DNA of 64,000 bases from Campanula takesimana (taxonomy: Eukaryota > Streptophyta > Magnoliopsida > Asterales > Campanulaceae), in the NCBI GenBank assembly GCA_026119855.1, contig JAOWBW010001129.1, forward strand, positions 62,001-126,000, given 5' to 3'. The notes under the pieces are model-generated. The model saw nothing but the letters and a program-made list of their open reading frames with translations, searched no databases and was not told the origin of the DNA. Positions 1 to 11,155 of the stretch are shown here, piece after piece (the stretch's first letter is position 1; each line of letters starts with the position of its first letter). The position numbers were made by a program, and so were the translations under genes.

Positions 1-319
1 TTTCAAACATAACACAAGCTTAGAGCCATCTGACGGGGGCAGTGAGTAATTGTCAACAGGTACAGTCGGCTCATGTCGTAAAACTCCTCAAAAGTTTGAC
101 CACTTATACATCGCCAAGAAACAACTTTTATTGGATTGAATAAAAGTTTCAGTGTCTAACTAGATTGTTGTATTCTATTGAAGCTCTAGCCACATTCTTG
201 CATTGAAATACGACTCAATAAAGGAGTAATTTTATACACCTTAAATAACAAAAATGCATTATGCAAGTTTCTATCCAGCAGCAGACGAATCTTCACAGTC
301 ACCTTTCACCTGCAAAATA
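1..319. other. Intergenic, nothing recognised
   Basis: AT-rich sequence downstream of the magnesium transporter gene. I see no coding frame, RNA gene or repeat that I can support here. Confidence 0.4.
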
Positions 320-535
320 CTCCCTCTCTCTACAAAGATAGTCTCATTTGACTTTTTACAGTCAACACAAGTGAATTTTGACCAAACATTCATGTCAATT
401 TAATCATCCCAATAAATCACTTAATGATTTATCAATCACAACATTAACATTTAGAATTTCACTAGGATGATAGGATTGACACTAATACTTGGTCAAAGTT
501 CACTTGTGCTGACCATGAAAAGTCAAATGAGAGTA
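320..535. mobile_element. Degenerate Stowaway-type MITE
   Basis: Left end CTCCCTCTCTCTACAAAG follows a TA. The right end carries the inverted AGTCAAATGAGAG but has decayed. The internal GTCAACAC...TTTGACCAAACATT...AATCATCC sequence is shared with the elements at 979, 10164 and 28637, so these form one family. Confidence 0.6.
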
Positions 536-607
536 GATGCTTAGGCGTGTGATGACTCCATAATTAGTGACTGTCCTTCGCTGCTACCAGTTTATTTATT
601 TAACCAT

Positions 608-3600
608 CTACAGCGGCATCAGTCTCCTATACCTGAAGAACCATAAGAATGAAGCGAATATAACAGCCCCTGTGATTCCTGTGATTACCAGGACCCACTT
701 GAATGCATTTGGGTGGTCAAACAAGGGTATGGTAAAATTCATTCCAAATACCCCTGCTACCACCCCAAATATGGCAACAACAAACGTAGCGGTTGTCAGC
801 AGCAGCTCAAACTGTATGAGCTGGTTTCGAACATTGTCCTGCAAGTGAAAAACTTGATTAATTACTTTTTTTTTTTGTAGATTTAGTTTTGTTATCAACT
901 TCGTACATATATAGCATGCAAGCGTACCCTAGTGTGCATACAGGTACTGGGAACATGCGATAATATGTACTCCCTTCCCTCCCTCCGTCTCATTTTGTTT
1001 GGCCACATTTGACTTTTGATTGTCAACACATTTGACCGTGCATTAACGCCAATCTAATCATTGTAATAAAATTCTTAAAAGAAATATTAATAAATGTGAT
1101 TTATCAATAACATTTTTAATTTTTCACTAGGATGGTTAAATTGATATTAATGTTTGGTCAACGCTCACTTGTGATGAACGTCAAAAGTCAAATGTGGCCA
1201 AACAAAGATAGACGGAGGGAGCATCCTCTAAAGAAATGTATTACGCAAATGGTTGGTTTAGTTTCTTGAGTTTAAGCATGACAGCTTCTATGCATGAGCC
1301 ATAGTGCCATACATGCTACTCTAACGCTGTAAAATCTTACTGGAACCCAGTTATACTCTGAAACCAATTTGGGAAAGACAAAAAAAGGAAAACAGAGATG
1401 ATTCTACAAGGCAGATGTTAAATTACTTTTGGGTTTCGGAACTACCATGTCAATATCATCAGCTTATCAACACTGCCAATTAACTTTAGGACCAGACTAT
1501 CATGTTTGTGTTGGTATTCCTACAACATTGATATCCTAGAAGAATGCCTTGATCAACAGGACTGAATCTATGTGCACCCACTAAAATTTATCAAATTTGT
1601 AATGAACAGAAATGAATGTGGAGCTAAAATATCCAACAAAGATGAAAGTTTCAGCTGGCAGAGAAGGAAGCATACCAGTTGAATGTTTATGAAGTCTTCC
1701 GTGTCATCGATGTACTCCTTCAACTGATAAGATAAACAAACTAATAAGAATACCCAGTCACCAGAAAACAAGAAAGTGAAGATAGAATGGATCAGATAAC
1801 ATAAGTACAGAACATACAGATGTCAGCTTATTCAGAGTGCTATCAATAACAACAAAGTAAGCTTCTAGCAACATTTCAAGCTCTTCTATATTGTACGTCG
1901 CACTTTCTGAGCTCCTCATGCTTTCATGCCTGCTCCTTGCTATGCTCAAACTTTTCTCAAGTTTCCGGCCATCTGGGGGTGAAGAAACGGGAGAAATCGG
2001 GGCAGAAAATGATTGTCCACCATCAGTTGATCGGTATCCTATCAATGATTGATCACCATAAAATGGTGTCTCCATTCTACTTTTCTTTTCAGTGAGATAC
2101 ATTTCAGCCATATCTCCATCATCATCCATTAGCTGTTCGATCTCATCCCGTACCTAAATGAATAATTACCAAAAAGAAAAAAGATAAAAAGTTTCAATTA
2201 GTATTGTTGGTAAACAAATGAGGGAAAATAGCAAAACAAAAGCACCTTCTGAACTCTCCGAGTCAATGCTACAAGTCTGCTCTTCAATCGACGAACACGT
2301 TCCAAGTTTAAGGTGCTGATCTTTGACGTCAGCTCGTCTAGCAGTGGATAGGCTTCAATTTCTAACTCTGCTGCCTGATAAATTCAAAGGAACATATAAG
2401 CACTACGAAAAGAAAAGCTATCCAGAAAGCGTGTTACAATAATCTTAGTACCATATGACGAGAAATAATAGGTCAGTGTCTAAAGGAAATGACACGTTGC
2501 ACAAGCACACCAATCTTCTTGATTGTTTTAAGTTTCTAGAAATAAGCTGATACAGGATTTGCCTCAGCGTTTACATTACAAAACAGCTGTATAGATACAG
2601 ACCTAACATGCTCAGGATTCCACAACTGGAATTTTTAAGTTCAGACTCTCAGAAAGTGTAAGCTCTTTTGCATCCGCAAGACATGAGAATAAACTCACAC
2701 ATGCTCCAATATACAAAAATCATAGTGGATATGTCCTTTGCATAAGCTTCTAGAATAAGATGCTGATAAGTACAACACTATTGAAGTAATTAATTTATCA
2801 TTGAGTTTCTCCTTCCTTATAATCTAAGTTTCAGAATAATCACTGAACTTGGTGCGGCTTCCCACAATATCACTTGGGTACTTTTTAGGCAAATATAAGA
2901 TCTTCCGGAAAAGGCTGGGTTCAGGTTATGTTTGCCACAAGGAACTCATCTCCAACACGTGTGTTTGATACAGTTCTATCAAGGATATTACACTGTAAAT
3001 AACAACTGCTCAAACAAACGGCCAGGTTATCGAATCATACACAGAACACAAAGATTTATGATTTTTTAAGATTCTTGGACAACAACAACACAAAACCACT
3101 TCTCCGGAGTGGATGGCCGCACACTGACCATCCAACTATCAATATGAGATATATCAAGGTACAGGTGACAAGTAATATATATTTTTTTTTAAAAATAGAG
3201 AACTCCTATGAAAAAAAGAAAGAAGACAAAAAACAAAATCACAGGGATATCTCAAGTGAGTAGACAATTTGCCAAAAGTGTCAGATTAATGCCTTGGCAG
3301 CAAGTAAAGCGCGGTGTGTGATCTGGTGCTTCAAAACCAATCATGTCAAAGCTCTTTTCCACATACTAAGGAGGAATGTATGTCTCAATCTGTGTTGCCT
3401 AAAATTTGGGGAGGGCTTGAACACTTGCATCAATTCAGCTTTAACGTTGACCCTGAGTCCTGAAAACACCAAACCCTTAGCTATGCAGCCTTGCAAATCA
3501 AACTGCTCTCATAAATAGACTGGTTCGCTATATAATCCTCCTCCAAATAACCTTTCAACTTACATTAGCCTAGATGGACGAAAATAATTGAAACGTAATA

Positions 3601-6487
3601 CCTATGGGTAAAGGGGCTGCTACCCATACTTGTCAAAGGCGGAAGGCGAGAGGCAGGCGAGACGTCCCTGAACGAGGCGAAAGGCGAGGCGAGAGGCGGG
3701 CGGCAAAAAGGCGACCAAACTTGAAAAATAGAAAAAAAATAGTAAATATAAACAAAAAACCTACATTATTAGGTTTGTGCAATAATTAGCCAGCAAACGT
3801 TAATTATTTGTTAATTTGTTACAAAAGAAGTAATGAATCCTAGCCTAGGCATAGTTTCAGTAACAACAGAGAGCAGCAAGCCAGCAACAGAAGAAGCGAA
3901 GAGAAAGAAAGAAAGAAAAAACGCAATAAAAACGAGAAAGAAAAAAAACGCAATAAAAACGAGAAAGAAAAAAAACGCAATAAAAAACGGGAAAGAAAAA
4001 AAACGCCTTTTGCTCAACACTCGCCGTCAACTGTCTGTGTTGGTGGAGATGATGAATGATCGATTTGGTTTGCCTTGGTTCTCCGACCTTTCTTCTTTCC
4101 TCTTTTCCCTTTCTCGTCTCGTCTCGACTTGTCGGATTTGTTGATTTAGTCGACTAAGGGGCGAGGCTAGGGCACGCAATTAAAAACGAGAAAGAAAAAA
4201 ACATCGTGGTTTCATTAATCACACCTTTTTCACAAGGCGAAGCCTCGCACGCCTCTCGCCTTACCCAAAAAGGCGACGCCTTACCTAAAAAGGCTACCAT
4301 GCGCCTGCCTTGCTGCGGAGAGGCGATTACCTCGAGAGGCACCGAAAAAGGCGAGGCGGGCGAGGCGGGCGACACCTTTGACAAGTATGCTGCTACCCTG
4401 CTACCACATACATACATGAATGTATCCGGTATCATTTACTATTGTCAACAGCTGTTTCTTACTCCCTATCTTCCAATTTCCATCTTTGATTAATATTTTT
4501 CAAGAGATGTGAGCAATAACATCAGCTTGTGCACAAGCCTGGCAAGAACTAAACTAATTCATTGCAAGTATAAATGCAGCCTGCTAAGATAACAACTTAA
4601 CTCAGCCTTCTTTCACATAACCAGTTACTAGGGATGGGTAACAAGAATCCTTTTCGGCCACACTTCTTGGTCCTCATATGCCCAAACACAGAATCACAAA
4701 TATTCTATTGGGATCTTAGCCTCAGTTTAGCGACTCGATTACTCAATGAATCCTCTGATCGGCAGGTCCAAACTGGTTATCATTGGATTTTAACTTGTAT
4801 AGTAGAAATGGAATCTGAATGTCGAATAAAAATCCCAGGAGAATGTATTTTATATATCTGTAAGATACAAACTGTCTTGGGTTCGGAAGAGTTCTAACAG
4901 TAATGAGCTAGAAGGGAACATTCTATTTCTCCTCCTGTTCTACTTCTCAGCGGATTTTGTCCAGAATACATTCCTCAATTCATGTCTCAACATATAACCC
5001 GTCATCACGAAATCAACAATCTTTCAATGCTATCCGCACTTCAACACAAAAGAACGCAAGCAAGCATTACTATCAAGAAAAGGGCAACAACTGATCTTCA
5101 AAATGCCTGCAACCACATGCCTCCCGGCAAGCTTAAACCTTTTCATTCACAACTCATCACCTTCTTCGTATCTTGAAAGGCCAGATGGAAGCTTAGCCTC
5201 AAGATTGCTATTTATATCACTTTCCAGCTCCCAAAACTATCTTACATTAAGGTGTTTATCACTGCCAGCTTAGGCAAAGATTGTGGTATTAGCATATAAC
5301 ATCAATTTAACAGCCAGTGCAACTATACACTACAAAAGGAAGGAATGAAAGGGGAATTGTGAAAACTAGTACTTTATGCCCTTTCCAGGGCTATGATGAA
5401 AACCTAATACATCATTGCTTCAACAAACTTGCGTCAAACAAAAAGTGAAGGACTTGAATGTAGAGACTACTACTCCTTTGAACTGAGTGAAAATCACATA
5501 CGCACTATTCAAACGATTTCTTTTAATTTGTCAATAATCTGAGAGGTCCAAAGTATACCAGCCATTTTCAGCATGGAGCTTATCAATTTATCAATTTATG
5601 GACAGAAGTCAGGTTCCTAGATCCAGGACCCTAGAGTTAAAAGTATGTAATATATCCTCCATTAACTAATTATGCATGGTAGTGCTTGTACAACATGAAT
5701 ACCTACTTGCAATCAACATAGAGTTAACCACAATATTCAACTAAAACAATTGGCAAGCTACTAACCTAAAATGTAAAAATTTATACCGTACAAAAATAAC
5801 CAAGCAATACGTTCATATGAATCTCAGTAAAGAAAAACTTCAAAGATTAGAAAAATGCTCATTAATTGTACGGTTTGTAGTTCCAAAAGAACGCACCTGA
5901 GAGTCCAAAAATGTACAAGCAGCCTCAAGAGCAACTTCAAGTGCCCTGAACTCAAAGGGCAAGTAATCAGGTGAAGAGTTCCCAAACATATTCTCGAATA
6001 TCCTATTTCCTTTCCTTCTGTTTAATTCAGCACCTTCAGATTGCCAAACCTCACCGGGCCCTGCAGTTGTCAATCGCTTTTGTAGCTCCACAACGTACTG
6101 CAATACATAGCTATCAAGAGAATTTAGCAGAAGAACTTCATCGGCAGTAATAATACATCGGATCTGCTCCAGATTTACAACTATGGCCTTCTCTCTACCA
6201 AGAATAGTTGAGGGATAAACAAATAGTGGATCAAGTAGGCGTAGATCACGCGCTGGAAGATCACAACGACGCATCATAGTGAACTTGTCAACCTCAATAA
6301 CTTGGGAATTCCCAGCTGAGTCAACGCGAATCCATGATCGAAGACCTTGTCCCCGTTTTTTCAGGCCTAGGACATCCACTGCTTGAAAAGGTTGACGCCC
6401 TGATGCGGATGGCCTATAGGATGAATCTCTAACATTAATAGCTGAGGCAGGTCTTGGTGGCAGCAAGCGCTCGTTAAGGTCTGCCAT
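608..6487 (-). CDS. MRS2-1-like (MGT2-like): MRS2/CorA-type magnesium transporter
   Basis: Membrane Mg2+ channel of the plant MRS2/MGT family, closest in my memory to Arabidopsis MRS2-1. Exons on the minus strand: 6487-5897, 2374-2246, 2153-1818, 1723-1676, 838-608. All junctions are GT..AG and in frame, giving 444 aa, close to the usual 440. The start is the ATG at 6487 (frame MADLNERLLPPRPAS); the GTG just upstream is not used. The last exon holds the first membrane helix, the diagnostic GMN pore motif at residues 400-402 (FGMNFTIP), the second helix and a basic tail. The long cytosolic N-terminal part precedes them. Intron 1 (3.5 kb) contains an inverted-repeat element at 3626-4388 and the last intron a Stowaway MITE. 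A 5'UTR intron (6504-7526) is inferred from a clean donor and acceptor. Subcellular membrane cannot be read from sequence. Confidence 0.93.
979..1221. mobile_element. Stowaway-type MITE in last intron of MRS2
   Basis: CTCCCTCCGTCTCATTTTG at the left matches the inverted right end ...AGACGGAGGGAG. The element lies in the intron between 838 and 1676 and does not touch either splice site. Confidence 0.75.
3626..4388. mobile_element. Non-autonomous MULE-like element, GGCG-rich
   Basis: Flanked by the perfect 10-bp direct repeat GCTGCTACCC (3616-3625 and 4389-4398). Ends are inverted: ATACTTGTCAAAGG at the left and CCTTTGACAAGTAT at the right, followed inward by many GGCGAGGCG-type units in both orientations. 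The centre holds a purine-rich tandem array. There is no real coding frame. The 10-bp duplication suggests Mutator-like transposition. It sits in intron 1 of the MRS2 gene. Confidence 0.7.
3900..4010. repeat. Purine-rich tandem repeat
   Basis: About three to four copies of a roughly 27-bp unit of the form AACGAGAAAGAAAAAAAACG with CAATAAA between copies. It lies inside the element at 3626-4388. The open frames across it are low-complexity K/R strings. Confidence 0.8.
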
Positions 6488-6502
6488 CACAGAGGAGGTC
6501 TA

Positions 6503-7620
6503 ACTGCAGAAAGAGAAGGAATTCATTAATGGACAGAATCATTGGAGAAATAAAACATAGCTCGAATAATTACCAGGTAGGTCGTTCAAACTAGTCAACA
6601 TAAGCCCTCAATAAACCTAATTCAACACAGCAAGGGACACATACAAATATAATATAACCAGAGCTTTTGTAACTTTGATATTAAATTCTTTTTCTCATTA
6701 TGGTCAAGAAAAATAGGGATGTTTTGGCTGGAACAGCAAGCATCTGCATCCTCCGCGGCATTCACTGGTGCATCATAAACTGAGGCGCTTTCTTTTATCT
6801 ATCAATCCATCGTACCTTTTTAATTTAAATGCTTTACATTCTTTCTCTTTTATGTTTCTATTATTTGTTATTTCCCAGTAAAAGTAAATGAATTTGGGAG
6901 GAAGGAAAATGAAACTTAGGCCACACTGATAAACAAACACTGCAAGCTTTACCACGCTATAAGTCATTGATAACTCCAACAAAACCCTTCCAGACAATTA
7001 CTCCCTCCGTTCCAAAATGATCTTCCCATTCGCCATTTTTCATTGTCCCAAAAAGTTCTTCCCATTTCTACAATTTGGGCTTAGAAGTGCATAACGATAA
7101 CACGGCTAGTGATGCAAGTGTTCAAAAGTTTGAATAGTCCAATGGAAAGATCATATTGGGACGGAGGGAGTATGTTTCAATGGTAACTTCCTATCTCGTT
7201 GTAATTTAATTCAATCATAATGAGGCAAAAATCACATTGATAAAATGCCCTGATCCAAGCATCAAAACAATCTAAATTATACGATGACTTAATGACAATA
7301 GCTCCATCTGTAATTCAACATCAAAAACAAGTGAGAATGCAATCATAAATCGAATCAAAGCCGCCTGGACATGGGCACGCACAACTGCCTACTACCAAAA
7401 TTAACAAATAATATATGTACTCCTAAAACTGTACTAACAAGTGATAACAGTGAAATGATCAAAACGTAAAGAATCATATATAAAGTAAACGAGTAAAAAA
7501 GCGATTTGGCAAGAAAATTCACTCACCGCCTCCGATGATGATAAATTAGGGTTTTTCCAACAGACGGCGGCCGAATTACAATTACAATCGTAGCTGAAAC
7601 GTTTGACGATCAAGTGCCTA
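6503..7620 (-). promoter_or_regulatory. Inferred 5'UTR intron and leader of MRS2 gene
   Basis: On the minus strand a GGCG|GTGAGT donor at 7527/7526 and a CTGCAG|TTA acceptor at 6504/6503 frame an intron 16 bases before the ATG. A 5'UTR intron is common in plant transporter genes, but it is inferred here from sequence only. The intron holds a Stowaway MITE at 7001-7170. Confidence 0.5.
7001..7170. mobile_element. Stowaway-type MITE
   Basis: CTCCCTCCGTTCCAAAATGA and the inverted end GGGACGGAGGGAG are flanked on both sides by TA (6999-7000, 7171-7172). Confidence 0.85.
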
Positions 7621-8176
7621 CAAAGCGAAAGTGGAGAAGGAATTAAAAAACGAAGGAGATGGATGTGTAGAGTGATACGTGTACGCGGATGTATACGTAC
7701 ACGAGTATGTATATATGTATGTAGATGCGATTGTGGAAGAAAGATTCAATAATGGATGGATACACAAAATTGATGGAAGGAAGGAAGGAAGCACCTTAAT
7801 CAAAATTGAAATCTAAATTACACTATGGGGACGGGAGGGAGAGATTGAGAGATTTCACGACTAGTTCATTTCATACTACTCCACATGTTAGGTGTGTGAG
7901 AGACGGTGTCGTTTTGTTTTAGACGATGGAATGGTGAAATCATCATTAATCATGAATCATGATTCTACATTATCAGCCTTTTTTTTATATATACTAGGTC
8001 TCAACCAGTGCTCCGCACGGGTACTATTCTTCTATTTTGTGGTTGATTTTTGTTTTTGTTTATTTTTTGTACTTTTTTTAATTTTGTTGTTGATTTTTGT
8101 TTTTATTTATTTCTTCTACTTTTTTTTTAGGTAAAGAGTTTTCTCTATGTTTTTTGGCTGTTTAAATTAAGAAGTA

Positions 8177-8470
8177 CTTCATCCGTCTCAAACTTATTGC
8201 TATTAAAAGTGAGTGCATGAAAATTAAGAAAATATGTTAAAAAATAAGTATTGTGAATGAGTAAGAGTGAAAAAATAAGTTAGTGGATACTCCCTCCGTC
8301 CCATACTTATTGCTACCAAATGGGTGTGCACGGGGATTAAGAAAACATGTTGGAAAAGTGAATATTGTGAGTCGGTAAGAGAGGAAAAATAAGTTAGTGG
8401 ATAGTTGTTGTGAGTGCATAGGAAAGAGAAAAGTGAATTTTTTTGATAAGTAACAATAAGTATGAGACGC
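8177..8470. mobile_element. Compound or nested Stowaway-type MITEs
   Basis: Two left ends, CTTCATCCGTCTCAAACTT at 8177 and CTCCCTCCGTCCCATACTT at 8290, share one right end (AACAATAAGTATGAGACG) at about 8450-8470. This suggests one copy inserted into or recombined with another. Confidence 0.6.
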
Positions 8471-8972
8471 CAAGTAACAATATTTTACTTGCAATGTTGA
8501 TCAAGAATCACTTAATGTTAGTTGTTTCAAGTTGAGTATGAGAGAATATTTTGCCTACAAAATTCAAGAAATGGAATCAGAATCACATAATCTTTTTTCT
8601 CAAGGAGGCTATTTCAGCCATTTCTGGTGGATGTTTCACAATGGTTGAAACTAATCATTTAACTCACATAAGGACTCATTAGAAAAAATTGAGATTTAAA
8701 ATGTATAAAGGTTTTAACTGATGCTTTGTTGAAGGGTGGAAGGCGATGAGCTCGAGCCTAATAGACCGGGTCTAAGCTCGTGTGGACCGGACAGGTCGGG
8801 CTAATATAGATCGAGAAGTTCTAATATTTGTAATACTCTACTCAACATTGTAAACTCAGAATTCATAATTAAATAAATTACTAATGCATTTATATAATCC
8901 TATTCACCTTCTCATTTTGTTAATAATGAATGATCCACTATTACACCTTTATCCATCAATTTAATTTTTATA

Positions 8973-9141
8973 CTCCCTCCGTCCCAAAATGATCTACTCA
9001 TTTGCCATTTCTCATTGTCCCATAAAGTTCTTCATATTTCTACATTTTAAGTTTAAACAAAGCATGGCTAGTGAAAAAAGTGTTCATATCCATAAAAAGA
9101 TTGAATAGTCAAACGCGAAGATCATTTTGGGGCGGAGGGAG
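8973..9141. mobile_element. Stowaway-type MITE
   Basis: CTCCCTCCGTCCCAAAATGA and inverted GGGGCGGAGGGAG ends, flanked by TA (8971-8972, 9142-9143). It is inside Helitron A. Confidence 0.85.
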
Positions 9142-9535
9142 TATTAATCAGTAACACCTGTTTTTTTTGTTTTTTTTTTTAAAAAAAAAACTTTCAGTTT
9201 ATGATTTTCTACGTAATAATAAATGAGTAATTATGGTTTTATGAATTGTAACGCATGAGTCAGTTTAAAAGTTTAAAGAGACCATTGTAGCATGCTATGT
9301 CTTTTCACTTTTCTTTTTTAGAGCAGCTTATCTAAATTTTTTCTGAATATTAATTAATAATAAATGAGTGTTTATGTTTTGGTTACTTTGTAACGGTGCA
9401 AATTAATGAGTTTATCATGATGATAAGTTATACTCTTTCCGTCTCAAAATAGATGTCGTTTTGAGAGTTAAATTTTGTCTCAAAATACTTGTCGTTTCAC
9501 TATTTTCAAAGCTTTTTTATAGCTCTATAAGAATT

Positions 9536-10012
9536 ATAGTAATGGCTTACTTATATAGTAACTATTATGGTTAACTAATACTATTAATAGTAATAGTTAA
9601 CAAACATAGTAACTATTATTGTTAACTAATAATATTTAACTTATATATGTTAACTATTATGGTTAACTAATACTATTAATAGTAATAGTTAACTTATATA
9701 GTAACTATTATGGTTAACTAATACTATTAATAGTAATAGTTAACATATATAGTAACTATTATTGTTAACTAATAATATTTACTTATATAAGTTAACTATT
9801 ATGGTTAACTAATACTATTAATAGTAATAGTTAACTTATATAGTAACTATTATGGTTAACTAATACTATTAATAGTAATAGTTAACAAATATAGTAACTA
9901 TTATTGTTAACTAATAATATTTAACTTATATAAGTTAACTAATACTATTAATAGTAATAGTTAACCTATATAATAACTATTATTATTAACTAATAGTATT
10001 AGCTAATAATAA
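9536..10012. repeat. AT-rich minisatellite in Helitron A
   Basis: Imperfect tandem copies of a unit about 45-55 bp long built from TAACTATTATGGTTAACTAA and TACTATTAATAGTAATAGTT. Each unit contains short palindromes. The same unit recurs in the second Helitron at 15158-15810. Confidence 0.9.
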
Positions 10013-10163
10013 GAATTCCAAAAGTCAAATATTAATTTGAGAAGTGGAGATGTGGCTTCATGTGAATCATTCCTTGTCCACGTGGCGTCTTTATAGCCCT
10101 CCGCGTCGACTTTTATATATATAGATTTTTTATTAAGTTTCTTTTACCTATATATATATAGTA

Positions 10164-10418
10164 CTCCCTTTTTTTCAGAAAGATAGTCTCATTTTGATTT
10201 TTTATGGTTGACAAAAATGAACTTTGACCAAACACTAGTGTCAATCGAATCATTCTAGTGAAATTCTAAAAGTTGTAATTGATTAATCATTGAGTGATTC
10301 ATCAATAACACATTTTAGAATTTTGTTGTGATGATTAGATTGACATCAATGTTTGGTCAAAATTCAATTTTGTTGATCATAAAAAGTCAAAATACGAATA
10401 TCTTTCTGGGAGAGGGAG
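10164..10418. mobile_element. Stowaway-type MITE
   Basis: Left end CTCCCTTTTTTTCAGAAAG and right end CTTTCTGGGAGAGGGAG, both flanked by TA. Its interior is related to the element at 28637 (TTTGACCAAACA..., inverted halves). Confidence 0.75.
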
Positions 10419-11155
10419 TATTAATTTATTTATGTTTTGCTAAGGTGAGATCAGAACTTTTGATTTTAATTTTCTATCGGATCTACCTAATTATTAGCTG
10501 ATGTCCCTCTTCGTTTTGCTATGTTTTCCCTCTTTCTAAAATGATAAACGAATTTCCTTCAAAAAAAAATAAAAAATGATAAACGAATAGGAAAAGTTAA
10601 AGATGGAACAATCCTTTTAGGGGAAGGTTTGTGTTATGCGGTCTCATAAATTAAACGGGTCTCGATTAAAGAGAAAACAAGTTTTTCATAAAAATACTAA
10701 TTAATAATTAAAGCAATATAACAAGGGTTTTTCTAACTTGTGCCCATGGGCACATGATAAGATTAAAAGTTTCTTTTGTAAATTGTGTGTAGTTAATTAT
10801 AGTTAATGAGTTTTGATGGCTTTGATTACAAGAGTCATAAATTTTATTAATAGCTCACTTTACTACTATTCAACCACCAAGTTATTATCTTTCTTTTCTT
10901 TTCTTTTCTTTTCCGTGTTTTATTTTGTTTGCTGTTGTTTTAAAAGCCAAGCAAACAAACAAAAACCAAACAACAACAAGTTACATAAGTGGCTGGCAAG
11001 ACTTTTAAACATTCAACCAGTTAATTGCTAAATAAAAATGCTAAATGAAAAACCATGACCGAATAATTGTTTATCACATAAAAAGCAGTAACGACAACAT
11101 CAAAAATTCAAGTCGAAAATCTCGAAAGCTTAGAATTTTACATGAAAAACTGGAT

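Larger units (their letters stand above)
7994..10125 (-). mobile_element. Helitron-like element A (non-autonomous)
   Basis: Read on the minus strand it starts TCTATATATATAAAAGTCGA at 10125, preceded by host A. It ends with a CCCGTGC/GCACTGG hairpin followed by TTGAGACCTAG at 7994, followed by host T. TC start, 3' hairpin, CTAG end and insertion between A and T are Helitron hallmarks. It is 2.1 kb and has no Rep/helicase frame. It contains Stowaway MITEs (8177-8470, 8973-9141) and a minisatellite (9536-10012). Its ends and array are related to those of the element at 15014. Confidence 0.8.

Noticed and set aside
3604..4493. Open frames of 60-105 aa on both strands
   Set aside because: They lie in the GGCG-rich and purine-rich repeat element inside an MRS2 intron. 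Their proteins are low-complexity K/R/E strings.
8237..8494. 85-aa minus-strand frame
   Set aside because: Made of the two ends of Stowaway MITEs.
9536..10012. Possible CRISPR-like array
   Set aside because: Units are adjacent, imperfect and have no unique spacers, and the host is a plant. It is a minisatellite.
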